Shown: one piece after another, positions 36,078 to 45,112 of the stretch | Numbering within the stretch: the first letter of the stretch is position 1 | How the letters are laid out: each line of letters opens with the position of its first letter | Origin: Nitrospirota bacterium | GTDB taxonomy: Bacteria > Nitrospirota > Thermodesulfovibrionia > Thermodesulfovibrionales > Magnetobacteriaceae | Reading direction: 5' to 3' | DNA length: 46,076 nucleotides | Assembly: GCA_015233615.1 (NCBI GenBank) | Contig: JADFXJ010000015.1 | Location: 1 to 46,076 of the forward strand | The notes under the pieces: generated by a model | Databases searched by the model: none | The model's input: the letters and a program-made list of their open reading frames with translations, nothing else | Told to the model about the DNA's origin: nothing | Translations under genes and position numbers: made by a program

Positions 36078-36500
36078 ATGCCAAGTTTCGTAATGACTGA
36101 GAAATGTGACGGCTGTAAAGGTCAGGAAAGAACGGCATGCATGTACATCTGCCCGAACGACCTGATGAAGCTCGACCGTGACAGAATGAAGGCTTTCAAC
36201 CAGGAGCCCGAGCAGTGCTGGGAATGCTACAACTGCGTTAAAATTTGCCCGCAGCAGGCAATCGAGGTGAGGGGTTACCAGGACTTCTGTCCACTGGGTG
36301 GCAACGTCATTCCCATGAGAGGGTCCGATTCCATTATGTGGACTGTAAAGTTTCGCAACGGTGCTCTAAAGAGGTTTAAGTTTCCTATCCGCACGACGGC
36401 AGAGGGTTCCGTGGATCCGTTTAAGGGCAAACCGGAGGCAGATTTCAACAACGTGAAAAAGCCCGGTTTCTTCAATTTGACAGAAGTCAGGAAATTTTAA
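36078..36500 (+). CDS. aprB: APS reductase beta subunit
   Basis: AprB carries two [4Fe-4S] clusters that pass electrons to AprA. The cluster motifs are visible: CDGCKGQERTACMYICPNDL and CWECYNCVKICPQQAIEVRG. The C-terminal tail (GFFNLTEVRKF) wraps around AprA in known structures. Length 140 is typical. It has its own promoter and a strong AAGGAGG. aprA follows after 24 bases. Clear dissimilatory AprB. Confidence 0.98.
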   Translation: MPSFVMTEKCDGCKGQERTACMYICPNDLMKLDRDRMKAFNQEPEQCWECYNCVKICPQQAIEVRGYQDFCPLGGNVIPMRGSDSIMWTVKFRNGALKRFKFPIRTTAEGSVDPFKGKPEADFNNVKKPGFFNLTEVRKF

Positions 36501-36524
36501 TCTAAGAATAATAGGAGGAAGACA

Positions 36525-38501
36525 ATGGAATTAGAAACTTGTACGTTTTCATACTGCCAGAGACCCGAGATCATTGAAGTTGAAGCCGACATCCTGCTCA
36601 TCGGTGGTGGCATGGCCAACTGTGGAGCGGCATTCGAAGCGGCACGCTGGGCTACTCCAAAGGGCTTGAAGATCGTAATGGTAGACAAGGCCGCAACCGA
36701 CCGTAGCGGCGCGGTTGCCATGGGCCTTTCGGCCATCAACACCTACATGGGCGAAAACGACCCGAAGGATTACGTCAAGATGGTTCGTGGTGACCTGATG
36801 GGAATCATCAGGGAAGACCTCGTATACGACGTCGGCAGACACGTGGATGATTCGGTACATCTTTTCGAAGAATGGGGTCTCCCCGTATGGAAGAGAGCAG
36901 ACGACGGCCACACCCTTGACGGCGCACAGCCGGCCAAGAAGCTCACCGAAGGCGGCAAGCCGGTAAGAAGCGGTAAGTGGCAGATAATGATCAATGGCGA
37001 GTCCTATAAGGTAATAGTAGCCGAAGCGGCAAAGAAGGCACTCGAGTTTAACAGGGTGGGTACCGGTATGGCCCAGAACCACTACGAGAGAGTATTTATA
37101 GTCGAACTCTTCCCCGATGCAAACGACTCCAACAGGGTTGCAGCAGCGGCAGGGTTCAGCGTAAGAGAAAACAAGGCTTACATATTCAAAGCAAAATGTA
37201 TGCTTCTTGCCGCCGGCGGCGCAGTTAACTGCTTCAGGCCGCGTTCGGTTGCAGAGGGCCAGGGCAGGGCATGGTATCCGGTATGGAACTCAGGCTCCAC
37301 CTATGCAATGGCTGCACAGCTTGGCGCCGAACTCGTCCTCATGGAAAACAGGTTCGTACCTGCAAGGTTTAAGGATGGTTACGGCCCGGTTGGCGCATGG
37401 TTCTTATTCTTCAAGGCAAAAGCGACCAACTCTCTCGGAGAGGACTATTGCGTTACCCACTTCGAGTCATCTAAGGCAAAGTACGGCAAGTACTGCAGCG
37501 ACCCGCACAAACTCGGCACAGCCATCAGAAACCACATGATGATGTGCGACATGAAGCTCGGCAAAGGCCCGATTCTCATGAATACCCATCTGGCAATGGA
37601 CGAACTCGCAAAGACGATGGACGCCAAACAGATCAAGCACCTCGAAGCCGAGGCATGGGAAGACTTTCTCGATATGTGTATCGGACAGGCCGGAGTTTGG
37701 GCAGCTATGAATATAGACCCTAGCAAGACACCGTCGGAGATCATGCCCACAGAGCCGTATCTCCTTGGCTCCCACGCCGGTTGTGCAGGCATTTGGGTCA
37801 GCGGTCCCGACGACATTGCCGGTGCACCGAAAGAGTGGAACTGGGGTTACAACAGAATGACGACCGTAAAGGGCCTCTTCACCGCCGGCGACGGCGTTGG
37901 CGCATCGGGCCACAAGTTCTCCTCCGGCTCACATGCAGAGGGCAGGATAGCCGCTAAGGCAATGGTATCGTTCTGTTTGGACAACAAGGACTACAAGCCT
38001 ACCGTAAAAAAGACTAACGACGAACTCGCAGCAGAGCTATACCTGCCGTTTGAGATCTACGAGAAATACAAGAACTACAGCACCGATACTGCTACCAACC
38101 CTTACTACATCAGGCCCAAAATGCTTCAGGCGAGACTTCAGAAGATCATGGACGAGTACGTAGGCGGCATTTCCACCTACTACATGACCAGCAAGACCAT
38201 GCTCGACGCCGGTCTCAAACAGCTCGATCTGTTGAAGGAAGACGCCGCGAAAATGGCAGCAGCCGACCTTCACGAGCTTATGAGGTGTTGGGAAAATTAC
38301 CATCGTATCTGGACTTCGGAGTCACACGCAAGGCACATCCTCTTCAGAGAAGACACCAGGTATCCCGGCTACTACTACAGAGGAGACTTCGACTTCGTGG
38401 ACGACGAGAACTGGAGATGCTTCACTATTTCCAAGTGGGACGTCCAGAACAAGAAATGGATATTCTCCAAGAGAGACTATGTACAGTTGGTTCCTGACTA
38501 A
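36525..38501 (+). CDS. aprA: APS reductase alpha subunit
   Basis: AprA is the FAD subunit that reduces APS to sulfite and AMP in the cytoplasm. The FAD-binding start is LLIGGGMANCGAAFEAARWA. Family-typical blocks include KAATDRSGAVAMGLSAINTY, LAAGGAVNCFRPRSVAEGQG and GLFTAGDGVGASGHKFSSGS. Length 658 is normal. The gene order sat / aprBA / qmoABC points to reductive rather than oxidative use, since Qmo is the partner complex of sulfate reducers, although some oxidisers also keep it. RBS TAGGAGG precedes ATG 36525. Confidence 0.98.
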   Translation: MELETCTFSYCQRPEIIEVEADILLIGGGMANCGAAFEAARWATPKGLKIVMVDKAATDRSGAVAMGLSAINTYMGENDPKDYVKMVRGDLMGIIREDLVYDVGRHVDDSVHLFEEWGLPVWKRADDGHTLDGAQPAKKLTEGGKPVRSGKWQIMINGESYKVIVAEAAKKALEFNRVGTGMAQNHYERVFIVELFPDANDSNRVAAAAGFSVRENKAYIFKAKCMLLAAGGAVNCFRPRSVAEGQGRAWYPVWNSGSTYAMAAQLGAELVLMENRFVPARFKDGYGPVGAWFLFFKAKATNSLGEDYCVTHFESSKAKYGKYCSDPHKLGTAIRNHMMMCDMKLGKGPILMNTHLAMDELAKTMDAKQIKHLEAEAWEDFLDMCIGQAGVWAAMNIDPSKTPSEIMPTEPYLLGSHAGCAGIWVSGPDDIAGAPKEWNWGYNRMTTVKGLFTAGDGVGASGHKFSSGSHAEGRIAAKAMVSFCLDNKDYKPTVKKTNDELAAELYLPFEIYEKYKNYSTDTATNPYYIRPKMLQARLQKIMDEYVGGISTYYMTSKTMLDAGLKQLDLLKEDAAKMAAADLHELMRCWENYHRIWTSESHARHILFREDTRYPGYYYRGDFDFVDDENWRCFTISKWDVQNKKWIFSKRDYVQLVPD

Positions 38502-38541
38502 AAAAGTACCGAACTAAAAAGTACCGAATAGGGATTTAATA

Positions 38542-38567
38542 GTGGAGGGGGCTTCTGTCCCCTCCAC
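38542..38567 (+). terminator. Hairpin between aprA and qmoA
   Basis: A perfect 9-bp stem GTGGAGGGG/CCCCTCCAC with an 8-base loop and no T run. It may attenuate read-through or protect the aprBA message from 3' decay rather than fully terminate. Confidence 0.7.
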
Positions 38568-38611
38568 AAAATCCCATTTAGACGTTTCAAAATAAAGCGG
38601 AGGAGTTTTTT

Positions 38612-39871
38612 ATGTCGGATGGAAAGAGCATATTGGTAATAGGAGGTGGGATTAGCGGTGTTACTACTGCCATAGAGGCCGCGGAGGCCGGGTATGACAC
38701 GTACATAGTGGAAAAGAACCCTTACCTTGGTGGAAGAGTGGCGCAGCTCAACAAGTATTTTCCTAAATTATGCCCTCCATATTGTGGACTTGAAATCAAC
38801 TTCAGACGAATAAGGCAAAATCCAAAAATAAGGTTCTACACCCTGGCCGAAGTAGAAAGCGTAAGCGGCTCGGAGGGGAATTTCAACGTAAGCATAAAAC
38901 AAAACCCAAGGATGGTTAACAACAAGTGCACGGCATGCAGTAAATGCGTAGAGGCATGTCCCGTCGAAAGGCCTAATAGCTTTAACTTTGGAATGGACAA
39001 GACGAAGGCAATCTATTTACCCCATGACATGTCCTTTCCAATGAAGTACGTAATAGACCCATCAGTGTGTCCCGGTACCTCGTGTGCAAAGTGTGTCGGG
39101 GCCTGTACCTATAACGCAATAGACTTGAGCATGAAAGCCGAGAGCGTAAAGATAAACGTTGGTTCCATCGTATATGCCACCGGTTGGAATCCGTATGACG
39201 CGACAAAAATGGAAAACCTGGGCTTTGGCAAAGTGAAAAACGTGATAACCAACGTGATGATGGAGCGTTTGGCGGCAATTAACGGCCCGACTAAAGGCGT
39301 GATCCAGAGGCCTTCGGATCAGAAGCAACCCAAAAACGTTGCATTCGTCCAGTGTGCCGGTTCCAGGGATGAAAATCATTTAAAGCACTGTTCCGGAATC
39401 TGCTGCATGGCTACTCTCAAACAGGCCACTTACCTGAGAGAGAGCGACTCCGCCTCGACCGCTTTCATGTACTACATAGATCTGAGGACGCCTGGCAAGT
39501 ACGAAGACTTCCTCAAAAAGGTTAGTTCCGACGAAAACGTAAAGTTGATAAAAGGCAAGGTTGCAAAAATAGAAGAAGACCCCGAAACGATGGACCCGAT
39601 ATTAATCGTAGAGGACATCCTGGGCGGCAAGAAGATTAGGCACCAGGTGGACATGGTCGTGCTGGCTACCGGCATGGAGCCGTCGGCTAAGGCAACCGGA
39701 GCGGGTATAAAACTCGATAGTGATGGATTTGCCCTGACTGAGGGGCAGATGGCCGGCGTTTATTCGTCCGGCGTGGCCAAGAGCCCCAACGACGTGACGA
39801 CGTCGCTGCAAGACGCCACAGCGGCGGCCCTCAAAGGCATTCAATCGCTTGTAAGCGCAGGGAGGAAATAA
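38612..39871 (+). CDS. qmoA: QmoA, quinone-interacting oxidoreductase subunit A
   Basis: A HdrA-like soluble flavoprotein of the Qmo complex, which moves electrons between menaquinol and AprBA. FAD-binding LVIGGGISGVTTAIEAAEAG opens the protein, which also has PKLCPPYCGLEINFRRI and the iron-sulfur ligands CTACSKCVEACPV. Later come FVQCAGSRDENHLKHCSGIC and the C-terminal Gly-rich block near ASTAFMYYIDLRTPGKYEDF. The 419 residues are normal. RBS CGGAGGAG precedes ATG 38612. Its stop overlaps the qmoB start by one base, so the two are coupled. Confidence 0.97.
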   Translation: MSDGKSILVIGGGISGVTTAIEAAEAGYDTYIVEKNPYLGGRVAQLNKYFPKLCPPYCGLEINFRRIRQNPKIRFYTLAEVESVSGSEGNFNVSIKQNPRMVNNKCTACSKCVEACPVERPNSFNFGMDKTKAIYLPHDMSFPMKYVIDPSVCPGTSCAKCVGACTYNAIDLSMKAESVKINVGSIVYATGWNPYDATKMENLGFGKVKNVITNVMMERLAAINGPTKGVIQRPSDQKQPKNVAFVQCAGSRDENHLKHCSGICCMATLKQATYLRESDSASTAFMYYIDLRTPGKYEDFLKKVSSDENVKLIKGKVAKIEEDPETMDPILIVEDILGGKKIRHQVDMVVLATGMEPSAKATGAGIKLDSDGFALTEGQMAGVYSSGVAKSPNDVTTSLQDATAAALKGIQSLVSAGRK

Positions 39872-42117
39872 TGGCTGATGATAGTAAATTAGGAGTATAT
39901 ATTTGTAAGGACTGCGGTCTGGATGAAAGCCTTAACCTCGAAGATCTCGAAAAAACGGCCAAAGGAGAGATGAGGGCGCCCATTTGCAAGATTCACCCGT
40001 TCCTTTGCAGTTCCGAAGGCGTTCAGGTTATAAAGGACGATATAAAGAACGAGGGTGTAAACAAAATAGTCATTGCTGCATGCTCTCCCCGAGTAAATAC
40101 CGACGTGTTTGACTTCGATCAGCTCCTGTACGTAACCGAGCGGGTGAACCTGCGCGAGCAAGTGATTTGGCAGCAGCCGGCAAAGGACGATAAAACACAG
40201 GCCATGGCCAGGGATTACGTCAGAATGGGTATAGTGAAGGCGAATAAGTCTGAAGTGCCTATACCTAATAAGCCGGACATCGACAGAACGATTCTCGTAA
40301 TCGGTGGCGGAGTAACGGGCCTCACCGCGGCATTGGAAGTGGCTGCGGCCGGCTACAAGGCCGTTATCGTGGAAAAATCGCCTGCTCTCGGCGGATGGGC
40401 TATAAAGTCGTACAAGAGCTTTCCGACGAAGCCGCCGTTTGACAAACTTGTCAAACCGACGGTTGACACCAAGGTAAAAACCGCGGAAAGCAACGCCAAC
40501 ATAAAAATACATCTCAATTCGACAATCGCAAAAATCGAAGGCGAGCCGGGTATGTACGACGTAACTGTAAACAAGAGCGGCACGGAGGAGGTTTTCAGGA
40601 TAGGTGCCATAATATTGGCAACCGGCTGGAAACCCTATGACGCCTCCCCTCTGTCTGCAAAGTACGGCTACGGCAGGTTTAAAAACGTCGTTACCAACGT
40701 AGAAATGGAAGATTTAGCCTCAAAGGGACGCATTCAAAGACCCTCGGACGGCAAAAACGCCCAGAGTGTCGTTTTCGTCCAGTGTGCCGGACAAAGAGAC
40801 GAGGCCAACGTTCCCTATTGCTCGTCCGTATGCTGCAACGTTTCCCTGAAACAGGCAATGTACGTAAGGGAAGCTAATCCTGAATCCGGAGCATATATTA
40901 TATATAAAGACATGAGAACGCCCGGCCTTTACGAAAACTTCTATAAAGCGGCACAGGACGACGCCGGAATATTCCTCGCCAAAGGGGAAGTCCGCGCAAT
41001 AGAGGAGGCCCCGGACGGCAGCCTGATTGTGGACGTGGACAACCAACTTCTCGGCCAGGACATGAAAATAAAGGCGGACGTCGTGGTGCTTGCCACCGGC
41101 ATGGTATCCAGTATGCTGCCCGAAGGCAAGGCGGTCAACGACCTGACACCCGAATACATAGGCGACTGGGTTGTAAGAAAGACCCAGGACGGTGAAATAC
41201 AGGAGCTTGCTCCCATACCACATATAATGAACCTGGCGTACAGACAGGGCCCGGAAATACCGCACCTCAAATATGGTTTTCCCGACTCGCACTTCATCTG
41301 CTTCCCTTACGAGACCCGTCGTACAGGTATATACGCCGCCGGTGCCGTAAGACATCCCATGGACGTGCAGCAATCCTCGACCGACGCTGCCGGTGCGGCC
41401 CTGAAGGCCATACAGTGCCTGGAACTGACTGCACAGGGCAAGGCGGTACATCCGAGGGCGGGGGATATGACTTTCCCCGAATTCAGACTCGAAAGCTGTA
41501 CCCAGTGCCGCCGCTGCACGGTTGAGTGCCCCTTCGGCGTTCTTGACGAGGACGAAAAGGGAACTCCAAGGGCGCATCCTTACCGGTGCCGCAGATGCGG
41601 CGTTTGTATGGGAGCCTGTCCGCAGAAAATCATTTCCTTCAGGAACTATAGCGTCGACATGATAAGTTCGATGATGAAGTCAGTGGACGTACCGTCGGAG
41701 GGCGACGAACCCTTTATCATTGGTTTGATCTGCGAAAACGACGCTTATCCCGCCTTAGACATGGCAGGGTTAAACAAAGTACATATTAACCCTAACTTCA
41801 GGTTTGTGTCACTGCGGTGTCTGGGTGGAACTAACCTGGTGTGGATAGCCGATGCCCTTTCCAAGGGAGTGGACGGCGTGATTCTCATAGGCTGCAAGTA
41901 TGGCGATAACTACCAGTGCCACTTCGTCAAGGGCAGCCAGGTGGCCAGCGAAAGGCTCGGAAAGGTTCAGGAGACGTTAGGCAGGCTGATGCTGGAATCC
42001 GAGAGAGTCAAGCAGGTACAGTTGGCAATAAACGAGTGGAATCAGCTTCCGAAGATTCTCGACGATTTCTCTGAGCTCCTTAAAGGATTTGGCCCAAACC
42101 CTTACAAGGGATTCTAA
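39871..42117 (+). CDS. qmoB: QmoB, HdrA/MvhD-type fusion subunit
   Basis: A second HdrA-like flavoprotein with a C-terminal MvhD-like domain (748 residues). An N-terminal segment (GVYICKDCGLDESLNLEDLE, VIAACSPRVNTDVFD) is followed by the FAD site LVIGGGVTGLTAALEVAAAG. Two [4Fe-4S] motifs lie near residues 545-590 (CTQCRRCTVECPFGV, CRRCGVCMGACPQKI). The last 130 residues resemble MvhD (LRCLGGTNLVWIADALSKGV, LIGCKYGDNYQCHFVKGS). The complex is thought to allow electron flow from quinol to APS reductase, perhaps with electron confurcation. ATG overlaps the qmoA stop. Confidence 0.97.
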   Translation: MADDSKLGVYICKDCGLDESLNLEDLEKTAKGEMRAPICKIHPFLCSSEGVQVIKDDIKNEGVNKIVIAACSPRVNTDVFDFDQLLYVTERVNLREQVIWQQPAKDDKTQAMARDYVRMGIVKANKSEVPIPNKPDIDRTILVIGGGVTGLTAALEVAAAGYKAVIVEKSPALGGWAIKSYKSFPTKPPFDKLVKPTVDTKVKTAESNANIKIHLNSTIAKIEGEPGMYDVTVNKSGTEEVFRIGAIILATGWKPYDASPLSAKYGYGRFKNVVTNVEMEDLASKGRIQRPSDGKNAQSVVFVQCAGQRDEANVPYCSSVCCNVSLKQAMYVREANPESGAYIIYKDMRTPGLYENFYKAAQDDAGIFLAKGEVRAIEEAPDGSLIVDVDNQLLGQDMKIKADVVVLATGMVSSMLPEGKAVNDLTPEYIGDWVVRKTQDGEIQELAPIPHIMNLAYRQGPEIPHLKYGFPDSHFICFPYETRRTGIYAAGAVRHPMDVQQSSTDAAGAALKAIQCLELTAQGKAVHPRAGDMTFPEFRLESCTQCRRCTVECPFGVLDEDEKGTPRAHPYRCRRCGVCMGACPQKIISFRNYSVDMISSMMKSVDVPSEGDEPFIIGLICENDAYPALDMAGLNKVHINPNFRFVSLRCLGGTNLVWIADALSKGVDGVILIGCKYGDNYQCHFVKGSQVASERLGKVQETLGRLMLESERVKQVQLAINEWNQLPKILDDFSELLKGFGPNPYKGF

Positions 42118-42142
42118 TCAAATACTAAGTGGAGGTAAAATT

Positions 42143-43324
42143 ATGGGTGCCGAAAGACATAGTACGGTTTTAACACCCGACGTGGGGTTTGTAAAGGGTT
42201 TGATAGGCTCGGGAGCCGACAACCTGAAGCGCTGCTACCAGTGCGCTACTTGCTCGGTTGTCTGTGACCTTACACCTCAGGACAACCCCTTCCCAAGAAA
42301 AGAGATGATCATGGCCCAGTGGGGGCTTAAAGAGGCACTCTCGAAAGACCCGGATATCTGGCTATGCCATAACTGTAACGATTGCACCAAATACTGCCCG
42401 AGGGGCGCAAGGCCGGGAGACGTCATAGCGGCTTTGAGAAAGTCGGCGATTGCCGAAAATGCCTTTCCAAAGTTCATGGGCAAGCTAATTGGAAGCCCTG
42501 CTCTTACAATCATAGCCCTGGCCGTGCCGGTGGTGCTGTTTCTTATAATTCTGTCTACCGGCGGGTACTTGCAGATACCCGAAGGACAGGTCGTTTTCGA
42601 CAAGTTTTTCCCGATACACTACGTGGATCCAATCTTCATAACCGTAGCCACGCTGGTACTCGTCTCCTTCGTAGTCAGCGTCCGGAAGTTCTGGAACAGA
42701 CTTAACGTCGAACCGTACAAGCTTTTAGCTTACGGACAGTTCATGCCGAGTTTTATAGAAACTCTGAAAGAGATAGTCGCCCACGCTAAGTTCGGTAAAT
42801 GCGGGGCAAACAAGGACAGGACTACGGCCCACCGCTTAGTCTTATTCGGGTTTATCGGCCTGTTTATTACGACAAACTGGGCGGTTTTTTACTTGTACGT
42901 ATTTAGCTGGGCATCCCCTTACTCGATAGAAGCCGATAAGATTCCGTCGGTGTTCGGCGGCTCTCAGGCAATGGCTGCGATGGCTTACGGGGCTTTCAAG
43001 ATCTTCGGCAACGTAAGCGCACTGCTTCTGCTCATTGGTGGCATCATGGTAATATCGAACAGGATGAAGGACAGAGGGTTCGTAAGCAAAACATCCTCTT
43101 TTGATTGGACATTTGCGGTAATCATACTCCTGCTGGTCATTACGGGAATTCTGTCCGAAATGCTGAGGTTATCCAACTTGCCGATTGCATATCCAATGTA
43201 CTTTGCGCACCTCGTCTTCGTATTCTATATTATCGCCTACTTACCCTTCTCTAAGCTGGCGCACATGGTTTACAGGACTACCGCTATAACTTACTCGAAG
43301 ATGGCAAAACGGGACATTATGTAG
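42143..43324 (+). CDS. qmoC: QmoC, membrane subunit (HdrC/HdrE-like)
   Basis: A fusion of an HdrC-like iron-sulfur domain (CYQCATCSVVCDL, CHNCNDCTKYCPRGARPGDV) with a haem-b-type membrane domain of about six helices (LTIIALAVPVVLFLIILSTG, VFIGLFITT-like LFGFIGLFITTNWAVFYLYV, and others). It anchors Qmo to the membrane and exchanges electrons with menaquinone. I start at ATG 42143, six or seven bases after GGAGG; the longer frame from 42089 overlaps qmoB and lacks a ribosome site. About 393 residues. The terminator at 43365 closes the operon. Confidence 0.96.
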   Translation: MGAERHSTVLTPDVGFVKGLIGSGADNLKRCYQCATCSVVCDLTPQDNPFPRKEMIMAQWGLKEALSKDPDIWLCHNCNDCTKYCPRGARPGDVIAALRKSAIAENAFPKFMGKLIGSPALTIIALAVPVVLFLIILSTGGYLQIPEGQVVFDKFFPIHYVDPIFITVATLVLVSFVVSVRKFWNRLNVEPYKLLAYGQFMPSFIETLKEIVAHAKFGKCGANKDRTTAHRLVLFGFIGLFITTNWAVFYLYVFSWASPYSIEADKIPSVFGGSQAMAAMAYGAFKIFGNVSALLLLIGGIMVISNRMKDRGFVSKTSSFDWTFAVIILLLVITGILSEMLRLSNLPIAYPMYFAHLVFVFYIIAYLPFSKLAHMVYRTTAITYSKMAKRDIM

Positions 43325-43364
43325 CCATTGGCAAACGTACTCATTGAACAACTATACCGATAGT

Positions 43365-43412
43365 GAGCTCCCTGATTCTCGCAAACCGGCGAGGGTTAGG
43401 GAGTTCGATTTT
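43365..43412 (+). terminator. Intrinsic terminator after qmoC
   Basis: An 18-bp stem (43365-43382 with 43389-43406, four G-T pairs) and a 6-base loop, followed by GATTTTTT. A strong end to the aprBA-qmoABC unit. Confidence 0.92.
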
Positions 43413-43510
43413 TTAAACGCAAAATTTCGGATTAAGTCCTAACTGGGCCCAAACCGGACTCGAACTTAACCCTAAACATAATTTAAGCTTAATTGGCAAA
43501 GAGGTTGGAA

Positions 43511-44347
43511 GTGGATAAAATATTTAAAAAGTTGTTTCGCAATCCCGACGAAAGCATCGAAATGGCGATGGACAGCGAGTTTCGTTTTCGCTGCCATCCG
43601 GGCATATCCTGTTTTAACAAGTGCTGCAGCAAGCTGGACATTTTTCTCTCCCCATATGACATAGTCAGAATGAAAAACAGGCTCAACATGACATCCGGAG
43701 AGTTCCTGCTAAAATATACGGACACCATTATACCAAAGGACGTGGTACTACCCTTCGTAAAGCTCAACATGGGTAAAGACGGCCGTTGCCAGTTTAACAC
43801 CGACGCCGGGTGCACTATCTACACGGATCGCCCGTCGGTCTGCAGGTACTATCCATTGGGCCTGGGCCTGGTTACGAGGAAAAACGTGGGAGGGGACTTT
43901 TACTTTCTTATTCGGGAAGAGCACTGCAAGGGGTTCGAAGAGGACAAGCAGTGGTCGGTTGGGCAGTGGAGAGTAGACCAGGGGCCGGATCTGTACGACG
44001 ACATGAACAAGGACTGGATGGACCTGGTGTTGAAGAAGAAACGAATCGGCGCGGGGTACGAGCCTGACGAAAAGAGCTTCAGGATGTTTTTCATGGCGTG
44101 TTACGACATCGACAGCTTTAAATCTTTCGTCTTCGAAAGTGCCTTTCTTGACGTATTTGACTTGAATGAAGAGGAGATCCACTTCATTAAGACCGACGAG
44201 GCCGAGCTGATGAAGTTTGCCCACAGATGGCTTCAATTCGTTCTTTTCAAGGTACCGACTATGTCGCTAAAAAAGGATGCCGCCAAAGAAAAAAATGCCG
44301 GGGATAAGGGCGAGGGCAGCTCTTGCGGTTGCAGTAGTTGTCCGTAA
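43511..44347 (+). CDS. YkgJ-family cysteine-cluster protein
   Basis: A putative zinc- or iron-chelating protein of the YkgJ/UPF0153 type. Cysteines occur as FRCHPGISCFNKCCSKLDIF, then GCTIYTDRPSVCRYYPLGLG and HCKGFEEDK. The tail is cysteine-rich too (GSSCGCSSCP). I prefer GTG 43511 (VDKIFKKLF), which has AGAGG six bases upstream, over TTG 43493. It follows the qmo terminator, so it is likely a separate unit. The family's function is not established; neighbours in sulfate reducers vary. About 278 residues. Confidence 0.85.
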   Translation: MDKIFKKLFRNPDESIEMAMDSEFRFRCHPGISCFNKCCSKLDIFLSPYDIVRMKNRLNMTSGEFLLKYTDTIIPKDVVLPFVKLNMGKDGRCQFNTDAGCTIYTDRPSVCRYYPLGLGLVTRKNVGGDFYFLIREEHCKGFEEDKQWSVGQWRVDQGPDLYDDMNKDWMDLVLKKKRIGAGYEPDEKSFRMFFMACYDIDSFKSFVFESAFLDVFDLNEEEIHFIKTDEAELMKFAHRWLQFVLFKVPTMSLKKDAAKEKNAGDKGEGSSCGCSSCP

Positions 44348-44377
44348 TGCCAGATTGATGTCATAAAATTGGGTAAG

Positions 44378-44570
44378 ATGACACATATAGGGGAAAACCG
44401 ACATAGGATTAGGTGTACTCCCTTGATTTATCAGGGTTTATTGCCCTGTTACACTTCCCATTTCAGGCTATCTGAAACCCTGATAAATCCGGATGTGAAA
44501 AATATCCGTAAACCCAATGTACTCGTGGAAATAAGCCAAATCCTATATCGGTTTTCCCCTAAATGTGCAT
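44378..44570. mobile_element. Palindromic MITE-like element
   Basis: Terminal repeats at 44388-44413 and 44536-44561 match at 24 of 26 bases when inverted, and imperfect complementarity extends about ten bases further out. Inside, GATTTATCAGGGTTT (about 44423-44437) and AAACCCTGATAAATC (about 44476-44490) form a second perfect inverted pair. A frame of 75 codons crosses it, but its sequence follows from the repeats. It fills the 44348-44629 gap. Confidence 0.85.
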
Positions 44571-44629
44571 TTGCACCCACCTACGGTACACTGTAGATTG
44601 CATTAACGCTTTTCTGGTATAACAAGAAT

Positions 44630-44899
44630 ATGAGCGTTATTACGGTACCGAGGATTTTAAGAGATAAGTTTGGTGATGAGGCCATGGAGGCCTTCGTTGA
44701 TGTAATCAACAAAAACGAACCTTCAAAAGATTATTCGACAAAAGCCGATATTGCGAATTTAAGAACTGAGCTTAAGACTGACATCATTGACATAGGTTGG
44801 AAACAAAAGCTTTACTTCCTCATCCTCTTGTTTGTCATGCTTCTAACCAATCCTAAAGCAATAGACTTGCTCGGAAAACTTTTAGGAATCGTAAAGTAG
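44630..44899 (+). CDS. Small coiled-coil/membrane protein, DUF1640-like
   Basis: An 89-residue protein. The start MSVITVPRILRDKFGDEAME resembles DUF1640-type proteins, which often begin ...TVPRxLREKLGxEAxxAxV. These normally continue with a long coiled coil and a C-terminal membrane helix. Here the coiled coil is short (TKADIANLRTELKTDIIDIG) and is followed by a hydrophobic helix (LYFLILLFVMLLTNPKAIDL). Function unknown. No good ribosome site is visible, but the protein has a coherent domain layout. It precedes a repeat end at 44909. Confidence 0.65.
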   Translation: MSVITVPRILRDKFGDEAMEAFVDVINKNEPSKDYSTKADIANLRTELKTDIIDIGWKQKLYFLILLFVMLLTNPKAIDLLGKLLGIVK

Positions 44900-44908
44900 T
44901 CAAATTAA

Positions 44909-44936
44909 GGGGGTCAAATCTATTTTACGATCTACA
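44909..44936. repeat. Repeat end GGGGGTCA..., second copy
   Basis: Matches 25594-25621 at 25 of 28 positions. AGGGGTTAAAATATGT on the opposite strand at 44941-44956 is weakly complementary to it, so the remnant may be a short palindromic element of about 48 bases. Confidence 0.55.
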
Positions 44937-45112
44937 GTTACATATTTTAACCCCTGATGATCGCCAGAAGAGCGCTAAAGTTCAGGAAACGCCATGAGTT
45001 GTATGGCTTGTGGCTGCTCAAATGACGGATTCCAAATGTCAGATTTATAGGTACCCGGCGGATTTCCATTCTATCTTCCCATCTTATAGCGTTACGTGTC
45101 ATACTGTATCAG

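Noticed and set aside
38542-38567. Full intrinsic terminator before qmoA
   Set aside because: There is no T run after the stem; complete termination is unlikely, so I treat it as an attenuator or stabiliser.
42089-42142. Longer N-terminus for QmoC
   Set aside because: It overlaps qmoB and lacks a ribosome site; ATG 42143 follows GGAGG at the right distance.
44369-44596. 75-codon frame
   Set aside because: It lies almost entirely within the palindromic MITE; the sequence is explained by its inverted repeats.
44994-45050. Small Cys-rich peptide (MSCMACGCSNDGF...)
   Set aside because: Only 18 codons, with no ribosome site, inside a repeat-containing spacer.
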